From contig DASUBV010000261.1 in assembly GCA_035763085.1 (NCBI GenBank), positions 1 through 31,805 on the forward strand: a stretch of DNA of 31,805 nucleotides, read 5' to 3'. Position numbers and translations under genes: made by a program. The stretch is from DASUBV01 sp035763085. Lineage in GTDB: Bacteria > Actinomycetota > Actinomycetes > Streptosporangiales > Streptosporangiaceae. Each line of letters opens with the position of its first letter. Position 1 is the first letter of the stretch. Below are positions 21,770-29,725 of the stretch, piece after piece. The notes below the pieces were generated by a model. It did not search any database and was not told the origin of the DNA. It saw only the letters and a program-made list of their open reading frames with translations.

Positions 21770-22486
21770 ATGGCTGGGGCACCCCTGAAAGTCGGCAAGG
21801 CCGCCTGGCACCTGCTCCCCGCGCCGCTGCGGCGCAAGCTGCGCAGCGAGCCGGGCAAGCGGTTCATGCGGTTTGTCCCGGTTTCCCTGGCCGCGCTGGG
21901 GTCCAGCCAGCTCTCCCTGGCCCTGCTGGTCGGCGTCATCAGCATGAGCGCCGGGACCGCGGCCTTCATTGCCTCGATCGTCGGCGCCGGGGTGAGCTAC
22001 CTGCTCAGCCGCTGGGCCTGGGAGCGCAAGGGCCGTCCGGACCTGCTGCGCGAGACCCTGCCGTTCTGGGTGGTCTCGGTGGCCGCCTGGACGTTCCTGT
22101 CGTTCATCAGCCACGAGGCCAGTATCTGGTCCAAGGGCATGGGCCACTCGACCTGGGAGCACGTCGCCGTGGTGAACGGCGCCTACTTCCTGGCCAACTG
22201 CGTCACGTTCGTCGCGCGTTTCGCGATCTTCCACTACGTGCTGTTCGCCAACCGGGAGGGCAGGCTACCGGGCCAGCACGCCAGGACCCCGGCCCCGCCG
22301 TCCCCGAACGGGTCTGCCCGCCGCGACGGGGCCGTCCCGCCCGGCGGCGCGGTATCGCCGAACGGCGCGGTGTCCCCGAACGGGAGCGGTCCGCATCCGG
22401 CCCCGTCCCGGGTCAGCGGCCACGACCAGTCGGCCCGGCTGGAGATGGCTGGCCAGCGGCACGCGCATCCGCGCGCCCGCCGCTAG
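21770..22486 (+). CDS. GtrA-family membrane protein (lipid-linked sugar flippase type)
   Basis: A 238-residue protein with four hydrophobic helices in the GtrA pattern: RFVPVSLAALGSSQLSLALL, GTAAFIASIVGAGVSYLLSRWAWERKGR, LPFWVVSVAAWTFLSFI and YFLANCVTFVARFAIFHYVLF. GtrA proteins are thought to flip polyprenyl-phosphate-linked sugars across the membrane for envelope glycosylation. ATG 21770 is chosen because GAGGAAA lies upstream. The C-terminal 65 residues are hydrophilic and repetitive (GAVSPN units from an 18-base duplication at 22346-22381). A GT2 glycosyltransferase of the polyprenyl-phosphate type converges on it, the usual functional partner. Confidence 0.88.
   Translation: MAGAPLKVGKAAWHLLPAPLRRKLRSEPGKRFMRFVPVSLAALGSSQLSLALLVGVISMSAGTAAFIASIVGAGVSYLLSRWAWERKGRPDLLRETLPFWVVSVAAWTFLSFISHEASIWSKGMGHSTWEHVAVVNGAYFLANCVTFVARFAIFHYVLFANREGRLPGQHARTPAPPSPNGSARRDGAVPPGGAVSPNGAVSPNGSGPHPAPSRVSGHDQSARLEMAGQRHAHPRARR
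22346..22381 (+). repeat. 18-bp tandem duplication in the gtrA tail
   Basis: GGCGCGGTATCGCCGAAC is followed directly by a second copy with two substitutions, encoding G-A-V-S-P-N twice in the disordered C-terminal tail. Confidence 0.6.
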
Positions 22487-22500
22487 CCTCCCCGCACGGC

Positions 22501-22537
22501 AACGGGCTGGCACCGCCGCGGGCGGCGCCAGCCCGTT
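22501..22537. terminator. Strong bidirectional terminator between gtrA and the GT2 gene
   Basis: AACGGGCTGGC (22501-22511) and GCCAGCCCGTT (22527-22537) form a perfect 11-bp stem. Inside, CCGCC and GGCGG add five more pairs around a three-base loop. It lies 15 bases after gtrA and 33 bases before the GT2 stop, where both convergent transcripts must end. The outer AA/TT pairs give a short T-tail in each direction. Confidence 0.85.
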
Positions 22538-22569
22538 CGCATGCCGGGCCTGCTGCGCGGGCCCGGAGC

Positions 22570-23364
22570 CTAGGCCCCGCGGGCGCGGCGCTGGCGCTCG
22601 CGCCACCAGGTCCCGGTGATCACGTTGGCGAAGTGCAGGGCGTAGAAGGCGTTGTGCCCCTTCTTGCTCTCGCCGACCTGGCGCTTGTGGATCGTGGCCG
22701 GCACCTCAGCCACCCGGTAGCCGTGGGTGATGACCCCGATCAGCAGCTCAGCGGCCTGGTACTGCGGCTGCCGCAGGATCACCGCGCCGGTGACCTCGGC
22801 CCGCATCGCCCGCAGGCCGAACGACGGGTCGCTGACCCGCTGCCCGGTCAGGATGCTGATGGTCAGCGCGAAGACCCGGACGCCGAGCTTGCGCACCGGG
22901 TCGGTGGTCTCCTCGCTGCCCTTGGTGCGCGAGCCGGTCACGAAATCGGCCTGCCCGGCCAGCAGCGGCGCGACCAGGGCCTCGATCTCAGCCGGGTTGT
23001 ACTGGCCGTCGGCGTCGGTGGTGACGATGTACCGGGCGCCGCCCTCGCGGGCCAGCCGGTAGCCCAGCCGCAGCGCGGCTCCCTGGCCCCGGTTCACCGG
23101 CACGTCGCACACCAGCGCGCCGGCCGCCTCGGCGTCCTTGACGGTCGCGTCCATCGAGCCGTCCGACACGACGATCTTGGCGACCTCCAGGCCGGAGACC
23201 GAGTTCGGCAGCGCCTCGATGACCGGCCCGATCGCGCCTTCCTCGTTATAGGCGGCGATCACGATCGCCAGCGGCGGCAGCTGGGCGGCCCGGCTGCCGT
23301 ACTGGTCAGTGAAGGCCCGAACGGCCGCATTGTCGATGACATCGTCATCCTGGGTCACAGTCAC
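22570..23364 (-). CDS. GT2-family glycosyltransferase (polyprenyl-phosphate sugar synthase type)
   Basis: A 264-residue DPM1/GtrB-like glycosyltransferase that transfers a sugar from a nucleotide donor to a polyprenyl phosphate at the inner membrane face. The N-terminal nucleotide-binding block LAIVIAAYNEEGAIGPVIEAL (listed by family, residues 32-52), VVSDGSMDAT, NRGQGAALRLGY and the metal-binding D117-A-D119 in TTDADGQYNP are all present, then GSRTKG and DPSFGLRAMR. There is no C-terminal membrane domain, which fits the need for a separate GtrA. GTG 23364 is chosen: GGAGG lies seven bases upstream and it overlaps the stop of the preceding 108-residue frame as GTGA. An ATG at 23391 is possible. 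Confidence 0.92.
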   Translation of the reverse strand: MTVTQDDDVIDNAAVRAFTDQYGSRAAQLPPLAIVIAAYNEEGAIGPVIEALPNSVSGLEVAKIVVSDGSMDATVKDAEAAGALVCDVPVNRGQGAALRLGYRLAREGGARYIVTTDADGQYNPAEIEALVAPLLAGQADFVTGSRTKGSEETTDPVRKLGVRVFALTISILTGQRVSDPSFGLRAMRAEVTGAVILRQPQYQAAELLIGVITHGYRVAEVPATIHKRQVGESKKGHNAFYALHFANVITGTWWRERQRRARGA

Positions 23365-23687
23365 TGCGCTGCCTCCGCGAACGCGAGCCATCCGGTGGCA
23401 TGGCCCGAGATAAGGTCCTGCTGGTGGTGAGAGCCGGTCATGCGGGCGAGCGAGAAGCCAGACAGGACCGTCGGCATCTCACCTAGGTGAGCTGGCGCGC
23501 TCGTCACAAAGGGTTTCTCCAATGTAACGGCGCGTGAACCATTCAGGATGACAATATCGGGCCCCGGCCGGCCCGCGCCCGGCTGCGCCGGCCCGGCGGC
23601 CTGACCAGCCAGCGAGCCCGCGCCGCGCCGCCCGGCGCGAGCGGGCGCGCTGGTCACGAGGACCGGGGCATGGTGCTTCTTGCCCAT
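23361..23687 (-). CDS. Unrecognised 108-residue protein coupled to the GT2 gene
   Basis: From ATG 23687, with GGAG five bases upstream, a frame of 109 codons runs to a TGA that overlaps the GT2 GTG start as GTGA. The protein begins MGKKHHAPVLVTSAPARAG, continues through a Gly/Ala/Pro/Arg-rich stretch, and ends GWLAFAEAAQ. The segment VTSAPA occurs twice (residues about 11-16 and 66-71) because a 21-base DNA stretch is imperfectly repeated. It has no signal peptide or membrane helix and I recognise no family. The second half uses less GC-rich codons than its neighbours. The stop/start overlap and ribosome site support a real gene; the odd composition argues for caution. Confidence 0.45.
   Translation of the reverse strand: MGKKHHAPVLVTSAPARAGRRGAGSLAGQAAGPAQPGAGRPGPDIVILNGSRAVTLEKPFVTSAPAHLGEMPTVLSGFSLARMTGSHHQQDLISGHATGWLAFAEAAQ
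23487..23657. repeat. Pair of imperfect 21-bp direct repeats
   Basis: G(T/C)GAGC(T/G)GGCGCGCT(C/G)GTCAC occurs at 23487-23507 and 23637-23657, 150 bases apart. If the 108-residue frame is real they encode its repeated VTSAPA segment; if not, they could be regulatory sites ahead of the GT2 gene. Confidence 0.5.
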
Positions 23688-24093
23688 GACGCTCCGTTCG
23701 CAGGTGATCAATGGCCAGCAATTTTCCCGTGGGTGCTGAGCGCCGCCATGGGGGTGAGCCCGGGGCCGCCTGTGGCCGTCCGCCTGGGCCGCTGCTCCCC
23801 GGTTGCGCCGCCGACGCCCGGTCAGGTGCGCAGGCCCGGGAGCGGGCGCGCCCCAGCAGTGTACCGAGGTACTTAAGTGACCGAAGCATTCCAACCCAAC
23901 CACAGGTCCCGGACGGCTGGCCGGCCGGGCGGCGGCCCGCATGAGCGGCCGATGGGCCGGCCCGGCCGGCCGTGCTGTGCCATGCTGGTAGATCGCGGGC
24001 CGGGGGCGGGCACGCGGCGGCCTCGCTGCCGTGCGCGCCGGCGGGGCGGCGCCGCCGGGATAGTCAGGCGCCCGGGCAAGGAGGTAGCAGCTA
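23688..24093. other. Divergent intergenic region upstream of cobH
   Basis: About 400 bases with no supported gene. It contains an AT-richer patch near 23706-23730 (GATCAATGGCCAGCAATTTT) on the GT2 side and the palindrome-like GTACCGAGGTAC (23860-23871) near the middle, both possible promoter or operator material. A GTG-started frame from 23877 has no family features and is not called. Confidence 0.35.
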
Positions 24094-24771
24094 GTGACCG
24101 TGCCGGGCTTTGCACCCCGGGAGATGCCCGCGGCCGAGGATGAGTCGTACCGCATCCTGCGGTCCCGGATCGACCTGACGCAGCTGCCGAGATTCAGCCG
24201 CGACGTGACCGAGGCCGTCATTCACGCCAGCGCGGACTTCGACTACTTCACCGACCTGGTGTGCCACGAGGAGGCCCTGGAGGCCGGCGTGGCGGCGCTG
24301 GCCGCCGGCGCCCCGGTCATCGTCGACTCGGCGATGGTGGCGGCCGGGATCACCGGCTGCCCGGTGATCACCAAGCTCGGCGAGCCGCTCACCGAGCGGC
24401 TGGCCCGGACGGCGGCGATCAGCCCGGCCGCCGCGGCCGTGCGGCTGGCGTTCGGTGACGCCGGGCCGGGCGCGGTGTGGGTCGTGGGCGGCAGCGCCCC
24501 GGCGCTGCAGGAAATGCTTGCCCGCCGAGTGGAGCCGGCCTTCGTCGTTGGCTTCCCGGTCGGCTTTGTCGGCGCGGCGGCCGCCAAGGACGCCCTGCGC
24601 GCGACCGGCGTGCCGTCGGTCAGCAACGTCTCGGAGAAGGGCGGCGCCGCCGTGGCGGTGGCGGCGTTCGGCGCGCTGCTGGCCCCGGCGCTGCAGGCGC
24701 GCGGCGGGCCGGGCGGGGCGGGGCAGGATGACGCGGCCGACCGGCGCCGCGGGCCCGCCGCAGGCGGCTGA
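24094..24771 (+). CDS. cobH: Precorrin-8X methylmutase
   Basis: CobH moves a methyl group from C-11 to C-12 of the corrin ring, converting precorrin-8X to hydrogenobyrinate. The 225-residue protein shows the family pattern: SYRILRSRIDL, VIHASADFDY with the catalytic His44, GAPVIVDSAMVAAGIT, VVGGSAPALQEML, FVVGFPVGFVGAAAAKDAL and EKGGAAVAVAAFGALL. Length is usual, with a short Gly/Arg-rich tail. The GTG start is fixed by AAGGAGG about eight bases upstream. It stands alone here, 17 kb from cbiB-cobQ, so the cobalamin pathway is split in this genome. A TAGATC-like -10 lies near 23990. Confidence 0.9.
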   Translation: MTVPGFAPREMPAAEDESYRILRSRIDLTQLPRFSRDVTEAVIHASADFDYFTDLVCHEEALEAGVAALAAGAPVIVDSAMVAAGITGCPVITKLGEPLTERLARTAAISPAAAAVRLAFGDAGPGAVWVVGGSAPALQEMLARRVEPAFVVGFPVGFVGAAAAKDALRATGVPSVSNVSEKGGAAVAVAAFGALLAPALQARGGPGGAGQDDAADRRRGPAAGG

Positions 24772-25186
24772 CCGGCCCGGAGATCTCGCCGCGACCCTGC
24801 CCGTATGGCTGCGCGGCACGGGCCCGCGCACCGACAATGATCTGCACGGGACTATCGCGACAACTCCTGTTTACGGCATCGCGGCGGGTAATCTTCCCTC
24901 GCGGCGCACAATAGCCTCAAGGCCGGATACTGTCGCCACCTGAGCACTCGGGCGGGCGATCCGGTCAGCGGCAGCCGCGCCCGTGCGGGCCAGGCCCCGG
25001 CCGCGCGGAGCAGCACGGCAGGCAGGACGGCAAGCCCGGTCGCGCAGGTGCCGGGAACTGCGATGGCGCAGCGGCGGGAGCCGGGACAGGCTGGGACGCG
25101 GATGATGACCGAGCGGGAAGCGCGGTGACGAGCGAGTAGACGTGGCAGTGGCGGGGGGTTCGGCTGGGCAGGAGGCCCCAGGGAAC
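24772..25186. other. Intergenic region between cobH and the first GTPase gene
   Basis: About 415 bases. A 71-codon frame from ATG 24728 to 24943 overlaps the cobH end but has no recognisable features and is not called. The segment 24830-24940 is less GC-rich than its flanks. No clear hairpin or promoter pair was found; the GTPase promoter should be here. Confidence 0.35.
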
Positions 25187-27712
25187 ATGACTGAGGGACA
25201 AGGCGCGAGCGCCGGGCCGGTGCCGCTCAGCGGCACCGGCGATGCTGGCGTGCCCGTCCCTGACCCGCCGGCCAGCCACCCCGGCGCGGTCCCCGGTTCC
25301 CCGCAGGCGCCCGCCGCGGCCACTGCGAGCCCGGCCACTGGGAGCCCGGCCACTGCGAGCCCGATCACTGCCAGTCCGGCCGTAGGCAGCCCGGCCACAG
25401 CCGGCCCGGCCGGGGCCAGCCCGGCCGCAGGCCACGCTCGGCCGGACACGGGCCAGTATGGCGGCGCGCACGCGGGCGCAGCGGCCCGGGAGGCCGGCTC
25501 CCCGTTTGCCACCGGCCTGCACGGCGCGGCGCGGTTCGCCTCCGGCGGCCGCCAGGCGGCTGGCCGGCCCGGCGCGGCCAGCCGGGCGGCAGGCGCGCAC
25601 GCCGCCGGGGCGCACGCAGCGGGAGCTGCGGCTGGCGGGCCGCCGCTGCCGGGGACCTGGCCCGGAGCGCATGCCGGCCCTGATGCTGCCGGCCCTGATG
25701 CCGTCCCGGAGGCCGGCCGTCCGGCCGGCCCCGGTTCCGCTGTTCCCGGCCCGGCCAGCGGCGGTCCTGGCAGCCCGGGCGGCGCCGGTCCCGCTGGCGG
25801 CAGGCCGGTTCCGCTGAGCCCGGCGGGCGGCAGTCCGCCCGCGCCGGCCAGCCCGGCCGGGCATGGTCCCGGCGACGTCGTGCAGCCGCCGACCGAGCCG
25901 TACGTCAAGGTGGACGCGCGGCGGCTGGAGAACGCACTGCTGGCGCTGCGGCACCCCATCGTCACGGTGCCGCTGCTGCTGGAGGCGCCCGGCGTGGCGG
26001 AGGCCCGGGCAGAGCGGCGCAAGCTGCTCAGCCAGATCGACGACTACCTGCTGCCGCGGCTGCGTCAGTCCGGGGCGCCGATCCTGGTCGCCCTGGTCGG
26101 CTCCACCGGCGCCGGCAAGTCAACCCTGATGAACAGCCTGGTCGGCAAGCAGGTGAGCCAGACCGGGATCCGCCGGCCCACCACCAACAGCCCGGTCCTG
26201 GCCTGCCACCCCGGCGACGCGCACTGGTTCGCCGAGAATGTCTTCCTGCCTACCCTGCCCCGGGTCCGGCAGCAGGGCCTGGCCATGCCGGGCCGGGACG
26301 GCCTGCTGGTGCTGGCGGCGAGCGAGGGCATGCCGCAGGGCGTGGCACTGCTCGACACCCCCGACATCGACTCGGTGGTGCAGGCGCACCGCGACTTCGC
26401 CCACCAGTTCCTTGACGCCTCCGACCTGTGGCTGTTCATGACCTCGGCGCGCCGCTACGCTGACGCGGCCGTGTGGGAGCTGCTGCAGGACGCCCGCGAC
26501 CGCGGCGCCGCGCTGGCCGTGGTGCTGTCCCGGGTCCCGCCGTCGGCCGCGCCGCAGCTGCGCGCGCACTTCGACGCCATGCTGGAGGCCAACGGGCTGA
26601 CCGGCTTCCAGCGGTTCCTGATCGCCGAGACCATGGTCACCAATGCGATGCTGCCCGAGGAGATCGCCCGCCCGGTGCGCGAGTGGCTCACCGCGACGGC
26701 GGCCGGCGACGACCGCCGGGTGGCGGTGCTGACCCAGACCATGTCCGGGATGCTGGACACCTTCCGGACCCGGATCCCGGCCCTGGCCAGCCACGCCAGC
26801 ACGCAGCTCACCCTGCGCCAGGAACTGCGTGAGACGGTGCGCGCCGCCTACGACGCGGGGCTGGACGAGCTGATCGCGGCCGCCTCGGACGGCTCGCTGG
26901 TCAGCGGCGAGGTGCTGGCCCGCTGGCAGGATTTCGCCGGGACCGGCGACCTGATGCGCACCCTGCAGGTGCGCCGCGGCCGCGCCGGCGCCAGCAAGTC
27001 GAAGAAGAAGCGGCGGATGCCGGCCCGGGCCGGGGCCCTGCGCGCCGGACTGCGGGCGAGCCTGGAGTCGGCGACGGCGGCGATTGCCGACCGGGCGGCT
27101 GAGGACGCCGTGCGCCGCTGGCAGCAGCATCCGGCGGGCGCGGTGCTGCTCAGCGACCTGGCGGCGGCAGCCGAGGCGGGCCGGTCGGCGGCCTCGGACT
27201 ACCTGGCGATGGCGCTGGCCGATCTCGGCATGGCCGACAACGCCAGGGACGAGGGCGGCCCCGAGCCCGTGGACGCGGCGGCCCTGAGCAAGGCGTCACC
27301 GGAGCTGGCCGCGGCGGCGCGCAAGGCGATCCGCGGCTGGCAGGACAACATGCTGGAACTGGTGCAGGCGGAGAACGTGACCAAGCGCTCGATCGCCCGG
27401 GTGGTCTCCTTCGACACCGAGTCGCTGGCGCTGGTGCTGATGATCGGCGTGCTCGGCACGCCGCGCGGCGCGGCCAGCGGCGGCGAGGAGGCCGAGGCCG
27501 GACCCGAGCGGCTGCTCAGCTCGCTGTTCGGCGCCGGGCTGCTGCGTGACCTCACCGCCCGCGCCCGGCAGGACCTGCGGCAGCGCGTCGCGGCGCTGTT
27601 CGATGTCGAGCAGGAGCGCTTCAGCGAGGTCATCGACGCCGCTGGAACCCCCGACGAGACCGTAGCCGCCCAGCTCGTGGCGGCCAGTGAGGCCCTTGAG
27701 GCCGCAAGGTGA
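25187..27712 (+). CDS. Dynamin-like GTPase, first of a pair
   Basis: An 841-residue large GTPase. The first 235 residues are Ala/Pro/Gly-rich and disordered, with pentapeptide repeats. The GTPase domain follows: P-loop GSTGAGKS (residues 305-312), TTNSPV as the switch Thr region and D390-T-P-D as G3; the G4 position reads VVLSRVP rather than N/TKxD. The helical C-terminal half (about 540-841) fits a dynamin-type stalk and contains a basic patch KSKKKRR. Adjacent dynamin-like pairs are known from Streptomyces (DynA/DynB), where they stabilise FtsZ rings at sporulation septa; assignment here is by similarity of layout. GTG 25142 is an alternative start, but ATG 25187 has AGGGA nearby. The stop overlaps the next gene. 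Confidence 0.85.
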   Translation: MTEGQGASAGPVPLSGTGDAGVPVPDPPASHPGAVPGSPQAPAAATASPATGSPATASPITASPAVGSPATAGPAGASPAAGHARPDTGQYGGAHAGAAAREAGSPFATGLHGAARFASGGRQAAGRPGAASRAAGAHAAGAHAAGAAAGGPPLPGTWPGAHAGPDAAGPDAVPEAGRPAGPGSAVPGPASGGPGSPGGAGPAGGRPVPLSPAGGSPPAPASPAGHGPGDVVQPPTEPYVKVDARRLENALLALRHPIVTVPLLLEAPGVAEARAERRKLLSQIDDYLLPRLRQSGAPILVALVGSTGAGKSTLMNSLVGKQVSQTGIRRPTTNSPVLACHPGDAHWFAENVFLPTLPRVRQQGLAMPGRDGLLVLAASEGMPQGVALLDTPDIDSVVQAHRDFAHQFLDASDLWLFMTSARRYADAAVWELLQDARDRGAALAVVLSRVPPSAAPQLRAHFDAMLEANGLTGFQRFLIAETMVTNAMLPEEIARPVREWLTATAAGDDRRVAVLTQTMSGMLDTFRTRIPALASHASTQLTLRQELRETVRAAYDAGLDELIAAASDGSLVSGEVLARWQDFAGTGDLMRTLQVRRGRAGASKSKKKRRMPARAGALRAGLRASLESATAAIADRAAEDAVRRWQQHPAGAVLLSDLAAAAEAGRSAASDYLAMALADLGMADNARDEGGPEPVDAAALSKASPELAAAARKAIRGWQDNMLELVQAENVTKRSIARVVSFDTESLALVLMIGVLGTPRGAASGGEEAEAGPERLLSSLFGAGLLRDLTARARQDLRQRVAALFDVEQERFSEVIDAAGTPDETVAAQLVAASEALEAAR
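25318..25425 (+). repeat. 15-bp repeats encoding an A-T-x-S-P pentapeptide array
   Basis: About seven copies of a 15-base unit like GCCACTGCGAGCCCG lie in tandem in the disordered N-terminal region of the first GTPase. The earliest copies are nearly identical and the later ones drift, consistent with expansion by slippage. Confidence 0.75.
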
Positions 27713-27717
27713 GCGCC

Positions 27718-29643
27718 ATGGATCAGGCAGCGCGGGAGCGCCCGGCAGGGTGGCCCCCCGACGAGGGCCCCGGCGTGACCGCCGTCGGCGCGCCCGGCCC
27801 GGCAGCACCGGCTGCGGGCCCTGCGGCAGGCCCGGCACCGGGGTTCCCGGCACCGGGCCCGGCGGCGGGTCTCCCGCCCGGCGCGAGTGCCGGGACACAC
27901 CCGCCGCCCGGTCCCGCGGCCGGCGAGCAGCGGGCCGCGTTCCGGGCAGGCAGCGAGCTGTCAGCCCGGCTCAGCGCGCTGGCCCGGCTGGTTCAGATCG
28001 GCACCGCCCGCAGCGGCCCCGACGCGATCAGCCCGGAGCTGATCGACGACGCCGGCGAGCTGCTTAACCGGGCCGGGCAGCGGCTGCGGCTGTCCTCGGC
28101 GCACACTGTCGTGGCGCTGGCCGGCGGCACGGGCAGCGGCAAGTCCTCGCTGTTCAACAGGATCGCGGGGGCGGACTTCTCGACGGCCGGGGTGACCCGG
28201 CCGGTGACCAGGGACGTGCACGCCTGCGTGTGGGGCGTGGCGGGCTCCGGGGCGCTGCTGGACTGGCTGGGCGTCTCGCGCCGCTACCGGTACGCCCGGG
28301 CCAGCGCCCTGGACAGCGGCGAGAACGCCCTCACCGGCCTGGTCCTGCTCGACCTGCCCGACCATGACTCGGTGATGGCGCACGCCAGCGAGCAGGTCGA
28401 CCACCTGGTGGAACTAGCCGACCTGATGGTCTTCGTGCTGGACCCGCAGAAGTACGCCGACGCCGCCGTGCACCGGCGCTTCCTGGTTCCGCTGGCCGGG
28501 CACGCGGAAGTCATCGCCGTGGTGCTGAACCAGACTGACCTGCTCGCGCCAGAGCAGGTCGAGGACTGCGTGAACGACCTGCGGCGGCTGCTGGACGCCG
28601 AGGACCTGCACGACGTGCAGATCGTGGTGACCTCCGCGCTCACCGGCGCCGGGGTCAGCGAGCTGCGCACCTTGCTGACCGAGACCGTCTCCGCCCGCCG
28701 CGCTGCCGCTGCCCGCATCTCGGCCGACGTCGACGCGGTCGCGGGCCGGTTCCTGCCGTACGCGGGCGAGGACCCGCTCGGGCTCCGGCAGCCCGCCCAG
28801 CCCGGCGGGGCGGCGCCGTCCGGCCGGGCCACCGATGGCAGGTCGGCGGCCGCGGCGCTGGCTGCCTCGCCCCGCAAGCTGGCCGGCGCGTTCGCCCGGG
28901 CGGCCGGGGTGGCGGCCATCGGCGACGCCCTGCAGAGCGCCCGCGAGCTGCGGGCCATTGACTACGTGGGCTGGCCGGTCAGCTGGATCGTCGAGCGGCT
29001 GATCCGCCGCGACCCGGTGCGCAAGATCCGGCTGGGCAAGCTGTGGGCGGAACTGCGCGGCGTCACGACCGGGCCGTCCGGCGCGCAGCAGGCCGAGATC
29101 GACAACGCCCTGACCCAGCTCGCCGACGAGGTAGGCCCGGGCCTGCCCCGGCCCTGGTCGCAGACCGTCCGGGCGGCGATCCGGTCCCGGGCGGAGGCCA
29201 TTCCGGGCGCCCTCGGCGCCCAGATCGGCGAGGCGCTGCCTGCCGAGAACTCGATCCCGGCCTGGTGGCGCACCATCGGTGTCTGGCAGGGACTGCTGCT
29301 GGGCTGCGTGATCGTCGGGATCGCCTGGGTCGCGTCCATCCTGGTGTTCGGGGTGTTCGGCGTCGCCAGCGGCGTGCCGCGCCTGTTCAGCGACGATGCC
29401 CTCCTGCCGCTGATCGTGATCTTGATCGCCGCCATGCTGGTGCTCGGCTGGCTGACCGCGTCAGCCTGTGTCAATGCCGTCCGCAATGCCGCGATCGGCG
29501 AGAACGAGCAGGTCGCCGAGGCCATGCAGGAGCGGATGGCCAGCGTGGCGCAGGAGCTGGTCGTGGCCCCGGCGCAGCAGGAGCTCTCGGAGCTGGAGCG
29601 CTTCCGCGCCGAGTTGCGGGTGGCGCTGGGCCATTCCGGATGA
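27718..29643 (+). CDS. Membrane-anchored dynamin-like / YfjP-family GTPase, second of the pair
   Basis: A 641-residue GTPase. After an Ala/Pro/Gly-rich N-terminus (about 80 residues) the G domain is complete: P-loop GGTGSGKSS (136-144), the switch Thr in AGVTRPVTRDV, G3 LLDLPDHDS, G4 NQTD in VLNQTDLL, and G5 TSALTGAG. Two membrane helices near the C-terminus (about 526-548 and 562-583, LGCVIVGIAWVASILVFGVF and LIVILIAAMLVLGWLTAS) anchor it. The gene follows the first GTPase without a gap: GTG 27709 overlaps the upstream TGA, and ATG 27718 has AAGGTGAG at ideal spacing, so I use the ATG. The soluble plus membrane-bound pair suggests a heteromeric membrane-remodelling complex, perhaps at the division septum. 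Confidence 0.87.
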   Translation: MDQAARERPAGWPPDEGPGVTAVGAPGPAAPAAGPAAGPAPGFPAPGPAAGLPPGASAGTHPPPGPAAGEQRAAFRAGSELSARLSALARLVQIGTARSGPDAISPELIDDAGELLNRAGQRLRLSSAHTVVALAGGTGSGKSSLFNRIAGADFSTAGVTRPVTRDVHACVWGVAGSGALLDWLGVSRRYRYARASALDSGENALTGLVLLDLPDHDSVMAHASEQVDHLVELADLMVFVLDPQKYADAAVHRRFLVPLAGHAEVIAVVLNQTDLLAPEQVEDCVNDLRRLLDAEDLHDVQIVVTSALTGAGVSELRTLLTETVSARRAAAARISADVDAVAGRFLPYAGEDPLGLRQPAQPGGAAPSGRATDGRSAAAALAASPRKLAGAFARAAGVAAIGDALQSARELRAIDYVGWPVSWIVERLIRRDPVRKIRLGKLWAELRGVTTGPSGAQQAEIDNALTQLADEVGPGLPRPWSQTVRAAIRSRAEAIPGALGAQIGEALPAENSIPAWWRTIGVWQGLLLGCVIVGIAWVASILVFGVFGVASGVPRLFSDDALLPLIVILIAAMLVLGWLTASACVNAVRNAAIGENEQVAEAMQERMASVAQELVVAPAQQELSELERFRAELRVALGHSG

Positions 29644-29695
29644 GCCTGCTCCGGCGCCCGCCGCCGGCCAGGTAGCCAGCACTCGTACTTCTCTG

Positions 29696-29701
29696 TAATG
29701 T
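29696..29701 (+). promoter_or_regulatory. Candidate -10 (TAATGT) for the HtrA-like gene
   Basis: TAATGT lies 24 bases before the ATG, in a short AT-rich stretch where TGTAAT occurs twice. No -35 is obvious. It would give a short leader with GAGGAG as the ribosome site. Confidence 0.35.
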
Positions 29702-29725
29702 TGTAATCCGAGCAGAGGAGCTTAC

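Noticed and set aside
23877..24143. GTG-started 88-codon frame upstream of cobH
   Set aside because: It overlaps the cobH start and ribosome site and is Arg/Gly/Pro-rich with no family match.
24728..24943. 71-codon frame overlapping the end of cobH
   Set aside because: It has a weak ribosome site, no family features, and overlaps cobH by 44 bases; chance open frames of this length are common at this GC content.
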